A stretch of 64,000 nucleotides of DNA from Blastococcus sp. LR1 (lineage in GTDB: Bacteria > Actinomycetota > Actinomycetes > Mycobacteriales > Geodermatophilaceae). Below the pieces are notes generated by a model that saw only the letters and a program-made list of their open reading frames with translations, had not been told where the DNA came from and did no database searches. A program made the position numbers and the translations under genes. This document shows, one piece after another, positions 24,746 to 32,790 of this stretch. The stretch is taken from contig NZ_JAIUJY010000004.1 in assembly GCF_020166105.1 (NCBI RefSeq), positions 62,001-126,000 on the forward strand, in the 5' to 3' direction. Numbering within the stretch: the first letter of the stretch is position 1; each line of letters begins with the position of its first letter.

Positions 24746-26044
24746 ATGCGCCAGCGATTCACCGCCCGGGCCGCCGTCGTCGGCGACCGCGCCGGAACCG
24801 TCGTCCCGGACGCGGTGGTGGACGTCCTCGACGGCCGCATCGCCTGGATCGGCCCCGCGGCGGAGGCCCCGGACGCGGCGGACGCCGAGGTGGTCGCGCT
24901 CCCCGGCGTCCTCACGCCCGGCCTGGTGAACACCCACTCGCACGCCGCGATGGTGCTGTTCCGAGGCCAGGGCGAGGGGTTGCCCCTGGACCGCTGGCTG
25001 CAAGAGGTGATGTGGCCGCGCGAGGCCCGCCTCACGCCCGAGGACGTCGAGGTCGCCATGACCGCGGCGTCGGCGGAGATGCTGGGCAACGGCATCACCA
25101 CCAGCGTCGAGATGTACTTCCACCCCGAGCGGATCGCCGCCGCCGTCACCACCACCGGCGCGCGGGCCGTGATCGCGACGCCCCTGCTGCCGCTGCCGGG
25201 CATGCCGCCCATGGAGGAGCAGCTGCGCTCCGCCGTCGCCCTGGCCGCGACCGCCCCCGACGACGGCACCGTCGAGTACGGCCTCGGCCCGCACGCCGCG
25301 TACACCGTGCCGCTCCCGCTGCTGGCCGACGCCGCCCGCGCCGCCCGCGAGCACGGCCTGCTGCTGCACCTGCACGTGGCGGAGACGGCCACCGAGGGCG
25401 ACGACCTCCTCGCCGCGCACGGGCTGAGCGTCCCGGCGCTGCTCGCCTCCTACGACGTGCTCGGCGGGCGGGTGCTCGCCGCGCACTGCGTGCATCTGGA
25501 CGACGCCGACCAGGAGCTGTGGCAGGAGTACGACGTCGCCGTCGCGCACTGCCCGGCGAGCAACGCCAAGCTCGCCAGTGGCGTCGCGCCGGTCCGCCCG
25601 ATGCTCGACCGCGGCATCCGGGTGGGCCTGGGCACCGACGGGCCGGCATCGAACGACTCCCTCGACCTCTTCGCCGACCTGCGCCTGGCCGCGGGCATGG
25701 CCCGCCTGCGCGAGCGGTCGGCGACCGCGCTCACGGCCGCCGAGGCGGTCTGGCTGGCCACCGGAGCGGCGGCCGACGCGATCGGCCGCCCCGACCTGGG
25801 CCGGCTGGAGGCCGGCCGGCGCGCGGACCTCGTGCACGTCGACACCCGCGACCTCGTCTTCGAGCCGGTCGGCGACCCGGGTGACGTGCTCGCCCACCTC
25901 GTCTGGTCCGGCGCCGGCCGCCACGTGCGCGACGTCTGGGTGGGCGGCCGGCCGGTCGTCCGCGACGGCGCGAGCACCACGGTCGACGTCGACGCCCTGC
26001 GGGTGGACGTCGCGGAGCGCGCCGCCCGGCTCGCCACGGGCTGA
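24746..26044 (+). CDS. Amidohydrolase/deaminase of the MtaD-TrzN (chlorohydrolase) group
   Basis: A 432-residue metal-dependent hydrolase of the amidohydrolase superfamily. The first metal motif H64-S-H66 lies in NTHSHAAMV, followed by LHLHVAET, AHCVHLDDAD, AHCPASNAKLA and the Asp of GTDGPASNDSLDLF. This subgroup deaminates methylthioadenosine, S-adenosylhomocysteine, guanine or related compounds; which one applies cannot be decided. ATG at 24746 opens the conserved N-terminus. It converges with the small membrane protein gene at 26052. Confidence 0.85.
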   Translation: MRQRFTARAAVVGDRAGTVVPDAVVDVLDGRIAWIGPAAEAPDAADAEVVALPGVLTPGLVNTHSHAAMVLFRGQGEGLPLDRWLQEVMWPREARLTPEDVEVAMTAASAEMLGNGITTSVEMYFHPERIAAAVTTTGARAVIATPLLPLPGMPPMEEQLRSAVALAATAPDDGTVEYGLGPHAAYTVPLPLLADAARAAREHGLLLHLHVAETATEGDDLLAAHGLSVPALLASYDVLGGRVLAAHCVHLDDADQELWQEYDVAVAHCPASNAKLASGVAPVRPMLDRGIRVGLGTDGPASNDSLDLFADLRLAAGMARLRERSATALTAAEAVWLATGAAADAIGRPDLGRLEAGRRADLVHVDTRDLVFEPVGDPGDVLAHLVWSGAGRHVRDVWVGGRPVVRDGASTTVDVDALRVDVAERAARLATG

Positions 26045-26051
26045 GCCGGGC

Positions 26052-26525
26052 TCAGGCGTCCGACCGCAGGGCGTCGTCGGTCCACGCGTGGACGTGGTCG
26101 CCGAGCACGACGGTCACCCAGCCGTCGCAGAGCAGTGCCGGGCCCTCGCCGAGGTCGGGCCAGTCGCCTCCACCGTCGAAGGGCATGCCCACCTGCGGCA
26201 GCGCGGTGCAATCGGCGGGCGGCGCGGCGTCCGGCAGCTCCAGGTCGACGCGCACGCTGCCGTCGTCGTCCCCCGAGGCGTCGCCGGGACGGACGACCGT
26301 GACGTGGGTGCCCGCCGCGCGGGTCCACTCGGGTACGAGGTCCCGCGGAGCGCGGTCGGCCGTCGAGTACGCCGTGGTGTCCGTGTGGCCCTGCAGTTCG
26401 GCCAGCACCTCGCCCGGGCTGTCCACTCCGGGCGGCATGGTCACCATCAGCCCGGCGACCGCCACGCCGCCCAGCGCCACCACGAACGCCCCGCCCAGCA
26501 CCGTCTTCTTCGCTCTGTTCGCCAT
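26052..26525 (-). CDS. Membrane-anchored hypothetical protein
   Basis: A 157-residue protein with an N-terminal cytoplasmic MANRAKK, one membrane helix (about 9-30) and an acidic extracellular domain. That domain has two cysteines (PADCTALP, LLCDGW) that could form a disulphide. I do not recognise a family. The start at 26525 is chosen because the longer frame runs into the operator region at 26608. It converges with the amidohydrolase; a 15-bp palindrome (26041-26055) covers both stops. Confidence 0.65.
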   Translation of the reverse strand: MANRAKKTVLGGAFVVALGGVAVAGLMVTMPPGVDSPGEVLAELQGHTDTTAYSTADRAPRDLVPEWTRAAGTHVTVVRPGDASGDDDGSVRVDLELPDAAPPADCTALPQVGMPFDGGGDWPDLGEGPALLCDGWVTVVLGDHVHAWTDDALRSDA

Positions 26526-26607
26526 GCGCAGAGCCTGGGTGAGGAGACCGTCAGCGGGCGTCGGTCGGCAGGATGATCTCGCCGTAACCCCCTGGTCGGA
26601 TCCTTGT

Positions 26608-26623
26608 TCAACCAAACGGTTGA
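26608..26623. promoter_or_regulatory. ArsR operator 1
   Basis: TCAACC-AAAC-GGTTGA is a perfect inverted repeat of 6-bp arms. It overlaps the -35 element TTGACC of the arsR-type operon. A second copy with the same arms lies 47 bp downstream. Confidence 0.75.
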
Positions 26624-26649
26624 CCACAGCCCACGACAGGGGCTAGCTT
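26620..26649 (+). promoter_or_regulatory. Promoter of the ArsR-AHSA1-DoxX-VOC operon
   Basis: TTGACC (26620-26625), an 18-base spacer, and TAGCTT (26644-26649). It is bracketed by the two inverted repeats, consistent with autorepression. Confidence 0.55.
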
Positions 26650-26654
26650 CGTTA

Positions 26655-26670
26655 TCAACCGAAAGGTTGA
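26655..26670. promoter_or_regulatory. ArsR operator 2
   Basis: TCAACC-GAAA-GGTTGA has the same 6-bp arms and 4-base spacer as operator 1. It lies just after the likely transcription start and 17 bp before the regulator's GTG. Confidence 0.75.
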
Positions 26671-26687
26671 GCAACGAGGAGGACGAC

Positions 26688-27050
26688 GTGCCGGCTGATC
26701 CGCTCTCCCGGGTGTTCTCGGCGCTGGCCGACCCCACCCGGCGGGACATGGTCGCGCAACTGGCGATCGGTGACGCCACGGTGAGCGAGCTCGCCGCCCC
26801 CTTCGACGTGAGCCTCCAGGCCGTCTCCAAGCACCTCAAGGTGCTCGAGGAGGCCGGTCTGGTGAGCCGGAGCCGGGACGCCCAGCGGCGCCCGGTCCAC
26901 CTCGAGGCGGAGGTGTTCGACCTGATGACCAAGTGGATCGAGCGCTACCGCCGTCGTGCCGAGGCCCGCTACCGCCGCCTCGACGACGTCCTCCGGTCCA
27001 TGCCGGAGGAGCCGACACCCACCCTCCCGCAGGAAGGAACCCCGTCATGA
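26688..27050 (+). CDS. ArsR-family repressor (metal-independent SRPBCC-linked type)
   Basis: A 120-residue winged-helix regulator beginning ADPLSRVFSALADPTRRDMV, with recognition helix DVSLQAVSKHLKVLEEAGLV. No ArsR-type metal-binding Cys cluster is present; the YlxR/SdpR-like subgroup that pairs with AHSA1 proteins is typical. GAGGAGGA lies upstream of the GTG at 26688. Twin operators surround the promoter and the stop overlaps the next gene (ATGA), so it is the first gene and probable autorepressor of a four-gene operon. Confidence 0.87.
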   Translation: MPADPLSRVFSALADPTRRDMVAQLAIGDATVSELAAPFDVSLQAVSKHLKVLEEAGLVSRSRDAQRRPVHLEAEVFDLMTKWIERYRRRAEARYRRLDDVLRSMPEEPTPTLPQEGTPS

Positions 27051-27547
27051 CCAGCACCACCCACCGCGAGACCCAGATCGTCGCCGACCCCGACGTTCCG
27101 CTCATCCGGATCACCCGCGAGTTCGACGCTCCGCGGGGAAAGGTCTTCCGGGCCCACACCGACCCCGAGCTCGTCGCCCAGTGGCTCGGGCCGCGGGACC
27201 TCACGATGACGATCGACCACTACGACTGCCGCACCGGCGGCTCCTACCGCTACGTCCACTCGCAGGGCGACGAGGAGTACGGCTTCCACGGCTGCTTCCA
27301 CGAGGTGCGGCCGGACGAGCTGATCGTGCAGACCTTCACCTTCGAGGGCTGGCCCGACGGCGTCGCCCTGGAGAAGCTCGTGCTGGAGGACCTCGGCGAC
27401 GGCCGCACGCGGCTGACCGCGACGTCGCTCTGCGACTCCTTCGCCGACCGCGACGCCATGCTCTCCAGCGGCATGGACGTCGGCGTCAACGAGGGCTACG
27501 CCAAGCTCGACGAGCTCCTTGCTCGCGACGGGGCCGGTGCGCGATGA
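27047..27547 (+). CDS. AHSA1-type SRPBCC domain protein
   Basis: A 166-residue Hsp90-activator-homology/START-like protein. Recognised stretches are IRITREFDAPRGKVFRAHTD, DPELVAQWLGPRDLTM and YGFHGCFHEVRPDELIVQTF. The fold makes a hydrophobic cavity, but no ligand is known for the ArsR-linked group. It is coupled to the repressor upstream and to DoxX downstream by ATGA overlaps, so it probably acts in whatever response the ArsR protein senses. Confidence 0.85.
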   Translation: MTSTTHRETQIVADPDVPLIRITREFDAPRGKVFRAHTDPELVAQWLGPRDLTMTIDHYDCRTGGSYRYVHSQGDEEYGFHGCFHEVRPDELIVQTFTFEGWPDGVALEKLVLEDLGDGRTRLTATSLCDSFADRDAMLSSGMDVGVNEGYAKLDELLARDGAGAR

Positions 27548-28008
27548 CGACCACGGCGCCCCGGGCCGCCGCGACAGGACGGCGGCACGGGCGCGGCCGT
27601 GCCGGAACCATCATCGGGTGGGTGCTCCGGCTCGGGCTGGCCGCGGTGTTCGCCGGGGCAGGCCTGGCGAAGCTCGCCGGTGATGCGGCGATGGTCGAGA
27701 TGTTCGCCGACATCGGGGCCGGTCAGTGGCTGCGGTACGCCGTCGGCTCGTGCGAGCTGCTCGCGGCGGGAGGGCTCGTGCTCCCCCGGCTGGCGGGGCC
27801 GGCCGCCTGTGGCCTGGTCGGCCTGATGATCGGGGCGACGCTGACCAACCTGTTCGTCCTCGAGGTGTCCGCCGCTGTGACGCTCGTCCTCCTGGCCGCG
27901 TCCGCGGTGGTGGCATGGGCCCGGTGGGACGACGTCCGCGCGCTGTCTCCGGTTCGCGGTCGCCGTCCGGCGGCGTCGGCGAGCGCCGTGGAGTCCCCGT
28001 GGAGCTGA
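27544..28008 (+). CDS. DoxX family membrane protein
   Basis: A 154-residue protein with four predicted membrane segments (about 24-45, 66-85, 90-110, 112-130), starting RAGTIIGWVLRLGLAAVFAG then AGLAKLAGDAAMV, as in DoxX/DoxD-like proteins. Some actinobacterial members contribute to thiol-oxidative-stress defence; the role here is unknown. The N-terminal 20 residues are Arg-rich. It overlaps both neighbours. Confidence 0.8.
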   Translation: MTTTAPRAAATGRRHGRGRAGTIIGWVLRLGLAAVFAGAGLAKLAGDAAMVEMFADIGAGQWLRYAVGSCELLAAGGLVLPRLAGPAACGLVGLMIGATLTNLFVLEVSAAVTLVLLAASAVVAWARWDDVRALSPVRGRRPAASASAVESPWS

Positions 28009-28388
28009 AGCTCGAACTCGTGCCGATCCCGGTCGCCGACGTCGACCGGGCCAAGGCGTTCTACGCCGACACGCTGGGATTCCACGTCGACGTCGACGTC
28101 CGCCCCGTGGAGGGGGCCCGCGTCGTGCAGGTCACCCCGCCCGGGTCGTCCTGCTCGATCGGGTTCGGCACGGGCTTCGCGGCCTACGAGGGCACGCCCG
28201 GGTCGGTCCGGGCGCTGCACCTGGTGGTCGCCGACATCGAGAAGGCGCGCGCGGAGCTGGTCGGGCGCGGCGTCGAGGTCGACGAGGTCAGCGGCGGCGG
28301 GGGCGTGCTGTTCGCCGGGTTCAGCGACCCCGACGGCAACGGCCTGATCCTGCAGGAGATGGCCTGGCGCACGGAGGAGAACTTCTGA
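27999..28388 (+). CDS. VOC family (glyoxalase-like) protein
   Basis: A 129-residue single-chain vicinal oxygen chelate protein: two beta-alpha-beta modules, LELVPIPVADVDRAKAFYAD and VRALHLVVADIEKARAELVG, and the typical end GFSDPDGNGLILQE. The usual metal-binding His/Glu positions are incomplete at the N-terminal module (Glu3/Leu5), so it may be a binding protein rather than an enzyme. GTG at 27999 has GGAG five bases before it and overlaps the DoxX stop. It is the last gene of the ArsR operon. Confidence 0.8.
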   Translation: MELKLELVPIPVADVDRAKAFYADTLGFHVDVDVRPVEGARVVQVTPPGSSCSIGFGTGFAAYEGTPGSVRALHLVVADIEKARAELVGRGVEVDEVSGGGGVLFAGFSDPDGNGLILQEMAWRTEENF

Positions 28389-28404
28389 TCAGGCGCCGTC
28401 CACC

Positions 28405-29208
28405 TCACGCGCGCAGCGACATCGTCTCGCCGCGGTAGGCGGGCCGGATCGTGCCGGGCAGCCGCCGGCGGGCGACCTCGGCCACGAAGTCACCCAGCGG
28501 CGAGGCGAACCGGTCGTAGTCGTCGTAGTGCACCGGCACGGTCATCGGCGGCTTCAGCAGCTCCACCAGATCCGCACCCTGCCGGTCGTCCATCGTCACC
28601 GTGAGACCGAGCGCCTTCGTCCCGCCCAGGTGCGGGATGACGACGTCCAGCGGCCCGCACCGCTCCAGCACCTCGCCCAGGAACGGCCGGAACAGCGTGT
28701 CGCCGCTGATGTAGCCCCGCCAGCTCACCTCGCCGCCGCGCACCAGCTCCAGCACGCTGCCCATCACCGGCGGCAGCACCTTCGCCAGCAGCCCCGGCCC
28801 GTGGACGCCGGGCACCGAGGTGATGCGCAGCTCGTCGTCGTCCTGCGCGAGCACGTGCTGCTGCCACGGCTCGAGGTCCGACGTCGCCTGGAAGCCCTTG
28901 CGGCCCAGCGCCTTCGCCGCCTCCTGCGTCGTGACCACCGGCGTCGCCTTGTCCAGGTGGTCGGTGGCGATGTCGTCCCAGTGGTCACCGTGCAGGTGCG
29001 ACAGGAGGATCGCGTCCAGGGCAGGCAGCTGGGTCGGCTGCAGCGCCGGGTCGGTGAGCCGCTTGGTCCACAGCCCCTTGCCCAGGTAGGCGCGCTGGCC
29101 GCGGTGCAGGAAGCTCGGGTCGGTGAGCAGGGTGAACGGCCCGACCCGCAGCAGCATGGTGGCGTTGCCGCCGAAGGTCATCGTCACGTCGTCCACGAGG
29201 TCGGGCAT
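28405..29208 (-). CDS. UlaG-like MBL-fold metallohydrolase
   Basis: A 267-residue metallo-beta-lactamase-fold protein. The metal motif HxHxDH is H71, H73, D75 and H76 in LSHLHGDHWDDI. Further ligands come from VPGVHGPG, ISGDTLF and VPVHYDD. It resembles UlaG/RomA-type lactonase or phosphodiesterase relatives; the substrate is unknown. ATG at 29208 starts the conserved FGGNATMLLRVGPFTLLTDP. It diverges from tldD (43 bp between starts) and converges with the VOC gene. Confidence 0.82.
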   Translation of the reverse strand: MPDLVDDVTMTFGGNATMLLRVGPFTLLTDPSFLHRGQRAYLGKGLWTKRLTDPALQPTQLPALDAILLSHLHGDHWDDIATDHLDKATPVVTTQEAAKALGRKGFQATSDLEPWQQHVLAQDDDELRITSVPGVHGPGLLAKVLPPVMGSVLELVRGGEVSWRGYISGDTLFRPFLGEVLERCGPLDVVIPHLGGTKALGLTVTMDDRQGADLVELLKPPMTVPVHYDDYDRFASPLGDFVAEVARRRLPGTIRPAYRGETMSLRA

Positions 29209-29251
29209 GCGCTCGCGCTTACCCGCGCGCGGCGCTGGTAGACAAGGGGCC

Positions 29252-30766
29252 GTGCCAGCACCCCGCGCCATCGACGAGGCGTTCCTCGCGCTGCCGCTGT
29301 CCGCACTGACCGACGCCGCCCTCACCCGGGCCGTCGACCTCGGTTGCGAGCACGCCGACATCCGCGTCGAGCGCATCCGCACGCAGACGATCAGCCTCCG
29401 CGACGCCCGCCCCGAGTCCTTCACCGACGGCGAGGATCTCGGCCTCGCCGTCCGCGTCGTGCACGAGGGGACGTGGGGCTTCGCCGCCGGCGTCGTCCTC
29501 ACCGCGGCCGAGGCGGTCCGCCTGGCCGAGGAGGCGGTCGCCGTCGCGCAGGTCGCCGCCGCGCTGAACCGCGACCGCGTCGAGCTCGCGCCCGAGCCGG
29601 TGTACGCCGACGCCACCTACGTCTCGGCCTACGACGTCGACCCCTTCACGGTTCCCGACGCCGAGAAGTCCGGGCTGCTCACCGAGCTCTCCGAGCAGCT
29701 GCTGGCCGCCGACGGCGTCGAGCACGTGCAGGCCGCCGCCATGCTCGTGAAGGAGCAGAAGTACTACGCCGACACCGCCGGCACCCGCACCACTCAGCAG
29801 CGCGTGCGCATCCACCCCGACTTCACCGCGCTCACCGTCGACCGCTCCACCGGCTCGTTCGAGAGCATGCGGACCATCGCCCCGCCGGCCGGCCGCGGCT
29901 GGGAGTACCTCACCGGCACCGGCTGGGACTGGCGCGCCGAGCTGGCCGAGATCCCCGAGCTGCTGCGGGAGAAGACCAAGGCGCCCTCGGTGCAGTCGGG
30001 CCGCTACGACCTCGTCGTCGACCCCTCGAACCTGTGGCTGACCATCCACGAGTCCATCGGCCACGCCACCGAGCTGGACCGGGCCCTCGGCTACGAGGCC
30101 GCCTACGCGGGCACCTCGTTCGCGACCCCCGACAAGCTCGGCAGCCTGCGGTACGGCTCGCCGATCATGAACGTCACCGGCGACCGTACGGCGCTGCACG
30201 GCCTGTCCAGCATCGGCTGGGACGACGAGGGCGTCGCCGCGCAGCAGTGGGACATCGTGAAGGACGGCGTCCTGGTCGGCTACCAGGTGGACCGCAACAT
30301 GGCCCGGCTCCAGGGGATGGAGCGCTCGAACGGCTGCTCCTTCGCCGACTCGCCCGGTCACGTGCCGGTGCAGCGGATGGCGAACGTCTCGCTGCAGCCC
30401 GCGCCGGACGGCCCCTCGACCGAGGACGTGATCGCCGGCGTCGACCGTGGCATCTACGTCGTCGGCGACAAGAGCTGGTCGATCGACATGCAGCGCTACA
30501 ACTTCCAGTTCACCGGCCAGCGGTTCTACCGGATCGAGGGCGGAAAGCTCGCCGGTCAGCTGCGCGACGTCGCCTACCAGGCCACGACGACGGACTTCTG
30601 GGGTTCCATGCGCGTCGTCGGCGGGCCGCAGACCTACGTCCTGGGCGGCGCGTTCAACTGCGGGAAGGCCCAGCCGGGCCAGACGGCGGCGGTCAGCCAC
30701 GGCTGCCCCACGGCGCTGTTCGAGAACGTGAACATCCTGAACACCGTCGAGGAGGCCGGGCGATGA
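29252..30766 (+). CDS. tldD: Metalloprotease TldD
   Basis: A 504-residue TldD subunit. The zinc motif HExxxH is seen as HESIGH at 266-271 (TIHESIGHATELD). The C-terminal barrel includes NCGKAQPGQTAAVSHGCP. TldD/TldE form a heterodimer that trims unfolded peptides and matures some RiPPs. GTG at 29252 is the start just before the conserved domain. The last codons overlap tldE (ATGA). Because mycofactocin is a RiPP encoded in the same window, a role in clearing its leader peptide is conceivable but unsupported. Confidence 0.9.
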   Translation: MPAPRAIDEAFLALPLSALTDAALTRAVDLGCEHADIRVERIRTQTISLRDARPESFTDGEDLGLAVRVVHEGTWGFAAGVVLTAAEAVRLAEEAVAVAQVAAALNRDRVELAPEPVYADATYVSAYDVDPFTVPDAEKSGLLTELSEQLLAADGVEHVQAAAMLVKEQKYYADTAGTRTTQQRVRIHPDFTALTVDRSTGSFESMRTIAPPAGRGWEYLTGTGWDWRAELAEIPELLREKTKAPSVQSGRYDLVVDPSNLWLTIHESIGHATELDRALGYEAAYAGTSFATPDKLGSLRYGSPIMNVTGDRTALHGLSSIGWDDEGVAAQQWDIVKDGVLVGYQVDRNMARLQGMERSNGCSFADSPGHVPVQRMANVSLQPAPDGPSTEDVIAGVDRGIYVVGDKSWSIDMQRYNFQFTGQRFYRIEGGKLAGQLRDVAYQATTTDFWGSMRVVGGPQTYVLGGAFNCGKAQPGQTAAVSHGCPTALFENVNILNTVEEAGR

Positions 30767-32169
30767 GCTCCCATCAGCGCGCGCAGGACCTGGTCGAGCA
30801 GGCGCTCGCCGCCTCCACCGCCGACGGGCAGCTCGCCTTCGTCGTCGACGGCTCGGAGGCGAACCTGCGGTGGGCGGGCAACAGCCTCACCACCAACGGC
30901 GCGATGCGCTCCCGCCAGGTCGTGGTCGTCTCGTTCGTGGACGGCGGCGCCGGCATGGCCTCGGGCACCGTGACCCGCAGCGGGACGCCGGACATCGCCG
31001 ACCTGGTCGCCGCCAGCGAGCAGGCCGCCCGCGACGCCGGGCCCGCCGAGGACGCGATGCCGCTGATCGGCCCAGATCCCGAGGGCACCGCCCCGCCGGG
31101 TGCGGGCGACTGGGACGCGGACCCGGCCGACACCTCCATCGGCGTCTTCGCCGACTTCGCCCCGGCGCTCGGCCAGGCCTTCGGCGAGGCGGCCGATCGC
31201 GGCGAGCTGCTGTACGGCTTCGCCGAGCACCGGATGAGCACCACCTACCTGGGCAGCTCCACCGGCCTGCGGCTGCGGCACGACCAGCCCACCGGCCGGG
31301 TGGAGCTCAACGGCAAGACCCCCGACTTCGGCCGTTCGGTGTGGGCGGGCACCAGCACGCGCGACTTCAGCGACGTCTCGGTGGCCGACCTCGCCGCCGA
31401 GGTGCAGAAGAAGATGGCCTGGTCGCAGCGGCGGATCGACCTGCCCGCCGGGCGCTACGAGACGCTGCTGCCGCCGTCGGCGGTGAGCGACCTGATGATC
31501 TACCTGTACTGGACGATGGAGGCGCGGGACGCCGACGAGGGCCGCAACGTCTTCGCCAAGCAGGGCGGCGGCAACCGGATCGGCGACCGGCTGGCCGACC
31601 TGCCGCTGACCCTGCGCAGCGACCCGCACTTCCCGGGCCTGGAGGCCGCGCCGTTCCTGGTGACGGGCTCCTCGTCGGGCGGGGCGTCGGTGTTCGACAA
31701 CGGCATGGCCACGCCCGCGGTGAACTGGATCGAGAACGGAGTGCTGGCGAACCTGTTCCGGCCCCGGGCCTGGGCGCTGAAGACGACGGCCCCGGCCGTC
31801 GCCGCCGTGGACAACCTGATCCTCGAGCAGCCCGGGGCGACGGCGACGCAGGAGGAGATGATCGCGGCCACCGACCGCGGCCTGCTGTTGACGACGCTCT
31901 GGTACATCCGCGAGGTCGATCCGCAGACGCTGCTGCTCACCGGCCTGACCCGCGACGGCGTCTTCCTCGTCGAGAACGGGGAGGTGACCGGCGCGGTCAA
32001 CAACTTCCGGTTCAACGAGTCGCCGGTCGACCTGCTCGGGCGGGCGGTGCAGGCCGGGCGCACCGAGCGGACGCTGCCGCGGGAGTGGAACGACTGGTTC
32101 ACCCGCACCGCCATGCCGACGCTGCGGATCCCGGACTTCAACATGAGCAGCGTGAGCCCCGCCAGCTAG
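30763..32169 (+). CDS. tldE: TldE/PmbA partner subunit
   Basis: A 468-residue TldE/PmbA-family protein, lacking the HExxxH motif as expected for the non-catalytic partner. Recognisable parts are NGAMRSRQVVVVSFVDGGAG, SWAGTSTRDF-type beta regions and the C-terminal TLWYIREVDPQTLLLTGLTR. It is required with TldD for activity. It overlaps tldD by four bases and ends in a hairpin whose loop holds its stop codon. Confidence 0.88.
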   Translation: MSSHQRAQDLVEQALAASTADGQLAFVVDGSEANLRWAGNSLTTNGAMRSRQVVVVSFVDGGAGMASGTVTRSGTPDIADLVAASEQAARDAGPAEDAMPLIGPDPEGTAPPGAGDWDADPADTSIGVFADFAPALGQAFGEAADRGELLYGFAEHRMSTTYLGSSTGLRLRHDQPTGRVELNGKTPDFGRSVWAGTSTRDFSDVSVADLAAEVQKKMAWSQRRIDLPAGRYETLLPPSAVSDLMIYLYWTMEARDADEGRNVFAKQGGGNRIGDRLADLPLTLRSDPHFPGLEAAPFLVTGSSSGGASVFDNGMATPAVNWIENGVLANLFRPRAWALKTTAPAVAAVDNLILEQPGATATQEEMIAATDRGLLLTTLWYIREVDPQTLLLTGLTRDGVFLVENGEVTGAVNNFRFNESPVDLLGRAVQAGRTERTLPREWNDWFTRTAMPTLRIPDFNMSSVSPAS

Positions 32170-32175
32170 GCGGGG
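32157..32175 (+). terminator. Hairpin at the end of tldDE
   Basis: CCCCGCC-AGCTA-GGCGGGG: a 7-bp perfect stem with the TAG stop of tldE reaching from the loop into the right arm, followed by TGGGGGCGTT. It is a likely terminator. Confidence 0.55.
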
Positions 32176-32389
32176 TGGGGGCGTTCCGTCACAGTTGGCG
32201 ACAAGTCGATCTCGCAGTGCTGGCGACTAATGACGGCGACGACACGTGAACGAAGAATTACTCTCGGTGGCGGAACATGAGCGCTCGGAAAGCTTCACCT
32301 CGGACGCAGATCTGCCGAAATCTTCCGTAGCTCGACATCCGTACATCGCATGCGGGCCCGCTTCCCGGGACCGTCGAGGGGAGGACTCC
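32176..32389. other. Gene-free stretch, lower GC than its surroundings
   Basis: About 214 bp between tldE and the Cys-rich gene. An ORF opens at 32246 but its first 48 codons have no coding bias and a strong ribosome site only appears at 32379. TGGCGAC occurs twice (32196 and 32221). The stretch presumably holds the promoter of the Cys-rich gene. No RNA family is recognised. Confidence 0.5.
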
Positions 32390-32692
32390 GTGAGCAGGAG
32401 TCGCAAGCCGTCCGTCTTCCAGGTGGGCAAGGTCCGGGACGACGGGCACACCGTCGTCATCTCCGGCTGGGGCCTCGGCCTCTGTGCCGCGGGCTGCGCC
32501 TGCCACCGCCACCCGTCCGCCGGTCACCTGGCCATCGCCGAGGACCAGGCCGGTGGCTCCATCGGGCTGGTCAGCTTCGCCGAGGGCGGCTGTACCTGCT
32601 GCGAGCCGTGGACCTCTGACGAGCTCACGGCGATCCTGCGCGACTTCCAGGCCATCTCCGGCCTGGAGGCCCAGGAGCCCCTCGCCGGCTGA
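32390..32692 (+). CDS. Small cysteine-rich protein of unknown function
   Basis: A 100-residue protein. GTG at 32390 is preferred over an ATG at 32246 because GGGGAGGA sits directly upstream. Six cysteines lie in two clusters: C32, C36, C38 with His39/His41 (GLCAAGCACHRHP), and C68, C70, C71 (GGCTCCEPW). This suggests a metal or iron-sulphur site. The C-terminal end TSDELTAILRDFQAI looks helical. I do not recognise the family. A long GC hairpin starts at the stop codon. Confidence 0.7.
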   Translation: MSRSRKPSVFQVGKVRDDGHTVVISGWGLGLCAAGCACHRHPSAGHLAIAEDQAGGSIGLVSFAEGGCTCCEPWTSDELTAILRDFQAISGLEAQEPLAG

Positions 32693-32760
32693 CGGAAGGA
32701 CCCTCTCGCCCCCCGACCCTCGCTCCGCTCGGGCCGGGACCCTGCGAGAGGGCCGTTCCA
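32691..32760 (+). terminator. Long GC stem-loop after the Cys-rich gene
   Basis: Arms GGAAGGACCCTCTCGC (32694-32709) and GCGAGAGGGCCGTTCC (32744-32759) pair over a 9-bp perfect core. The interior is of the CCTCGC...GCTCGG type. It resembles the element at 20231 and follows a stop codon as that one does. Confidence 0.6.
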
Positions 32761-32790
32761 TCCGCGTGCGGTCGGGGTAGGCGCGTCGTC

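Noticed and set aside
26041-26055. Palindrome CTGAGCCGGGCTCAG between converging genes as an operator
   Set aside because: It covers two stop codons rather than a promoter; at most it adds weak termination.
29252-32169. TldD/TldE as part of the mycofactocin pathway
   Set aside because: MftE already supplies the known peptidase, the genes lie 15 kb away, and TldDE is a widespread housekeeping pair.
32246-32389. An N-terminal extension of the Cys-rich protein from ATG 32246
   Set aside because: These 48 codons lack G/C third-position bias and a strong ribosome site occurs only before GTG 32390.
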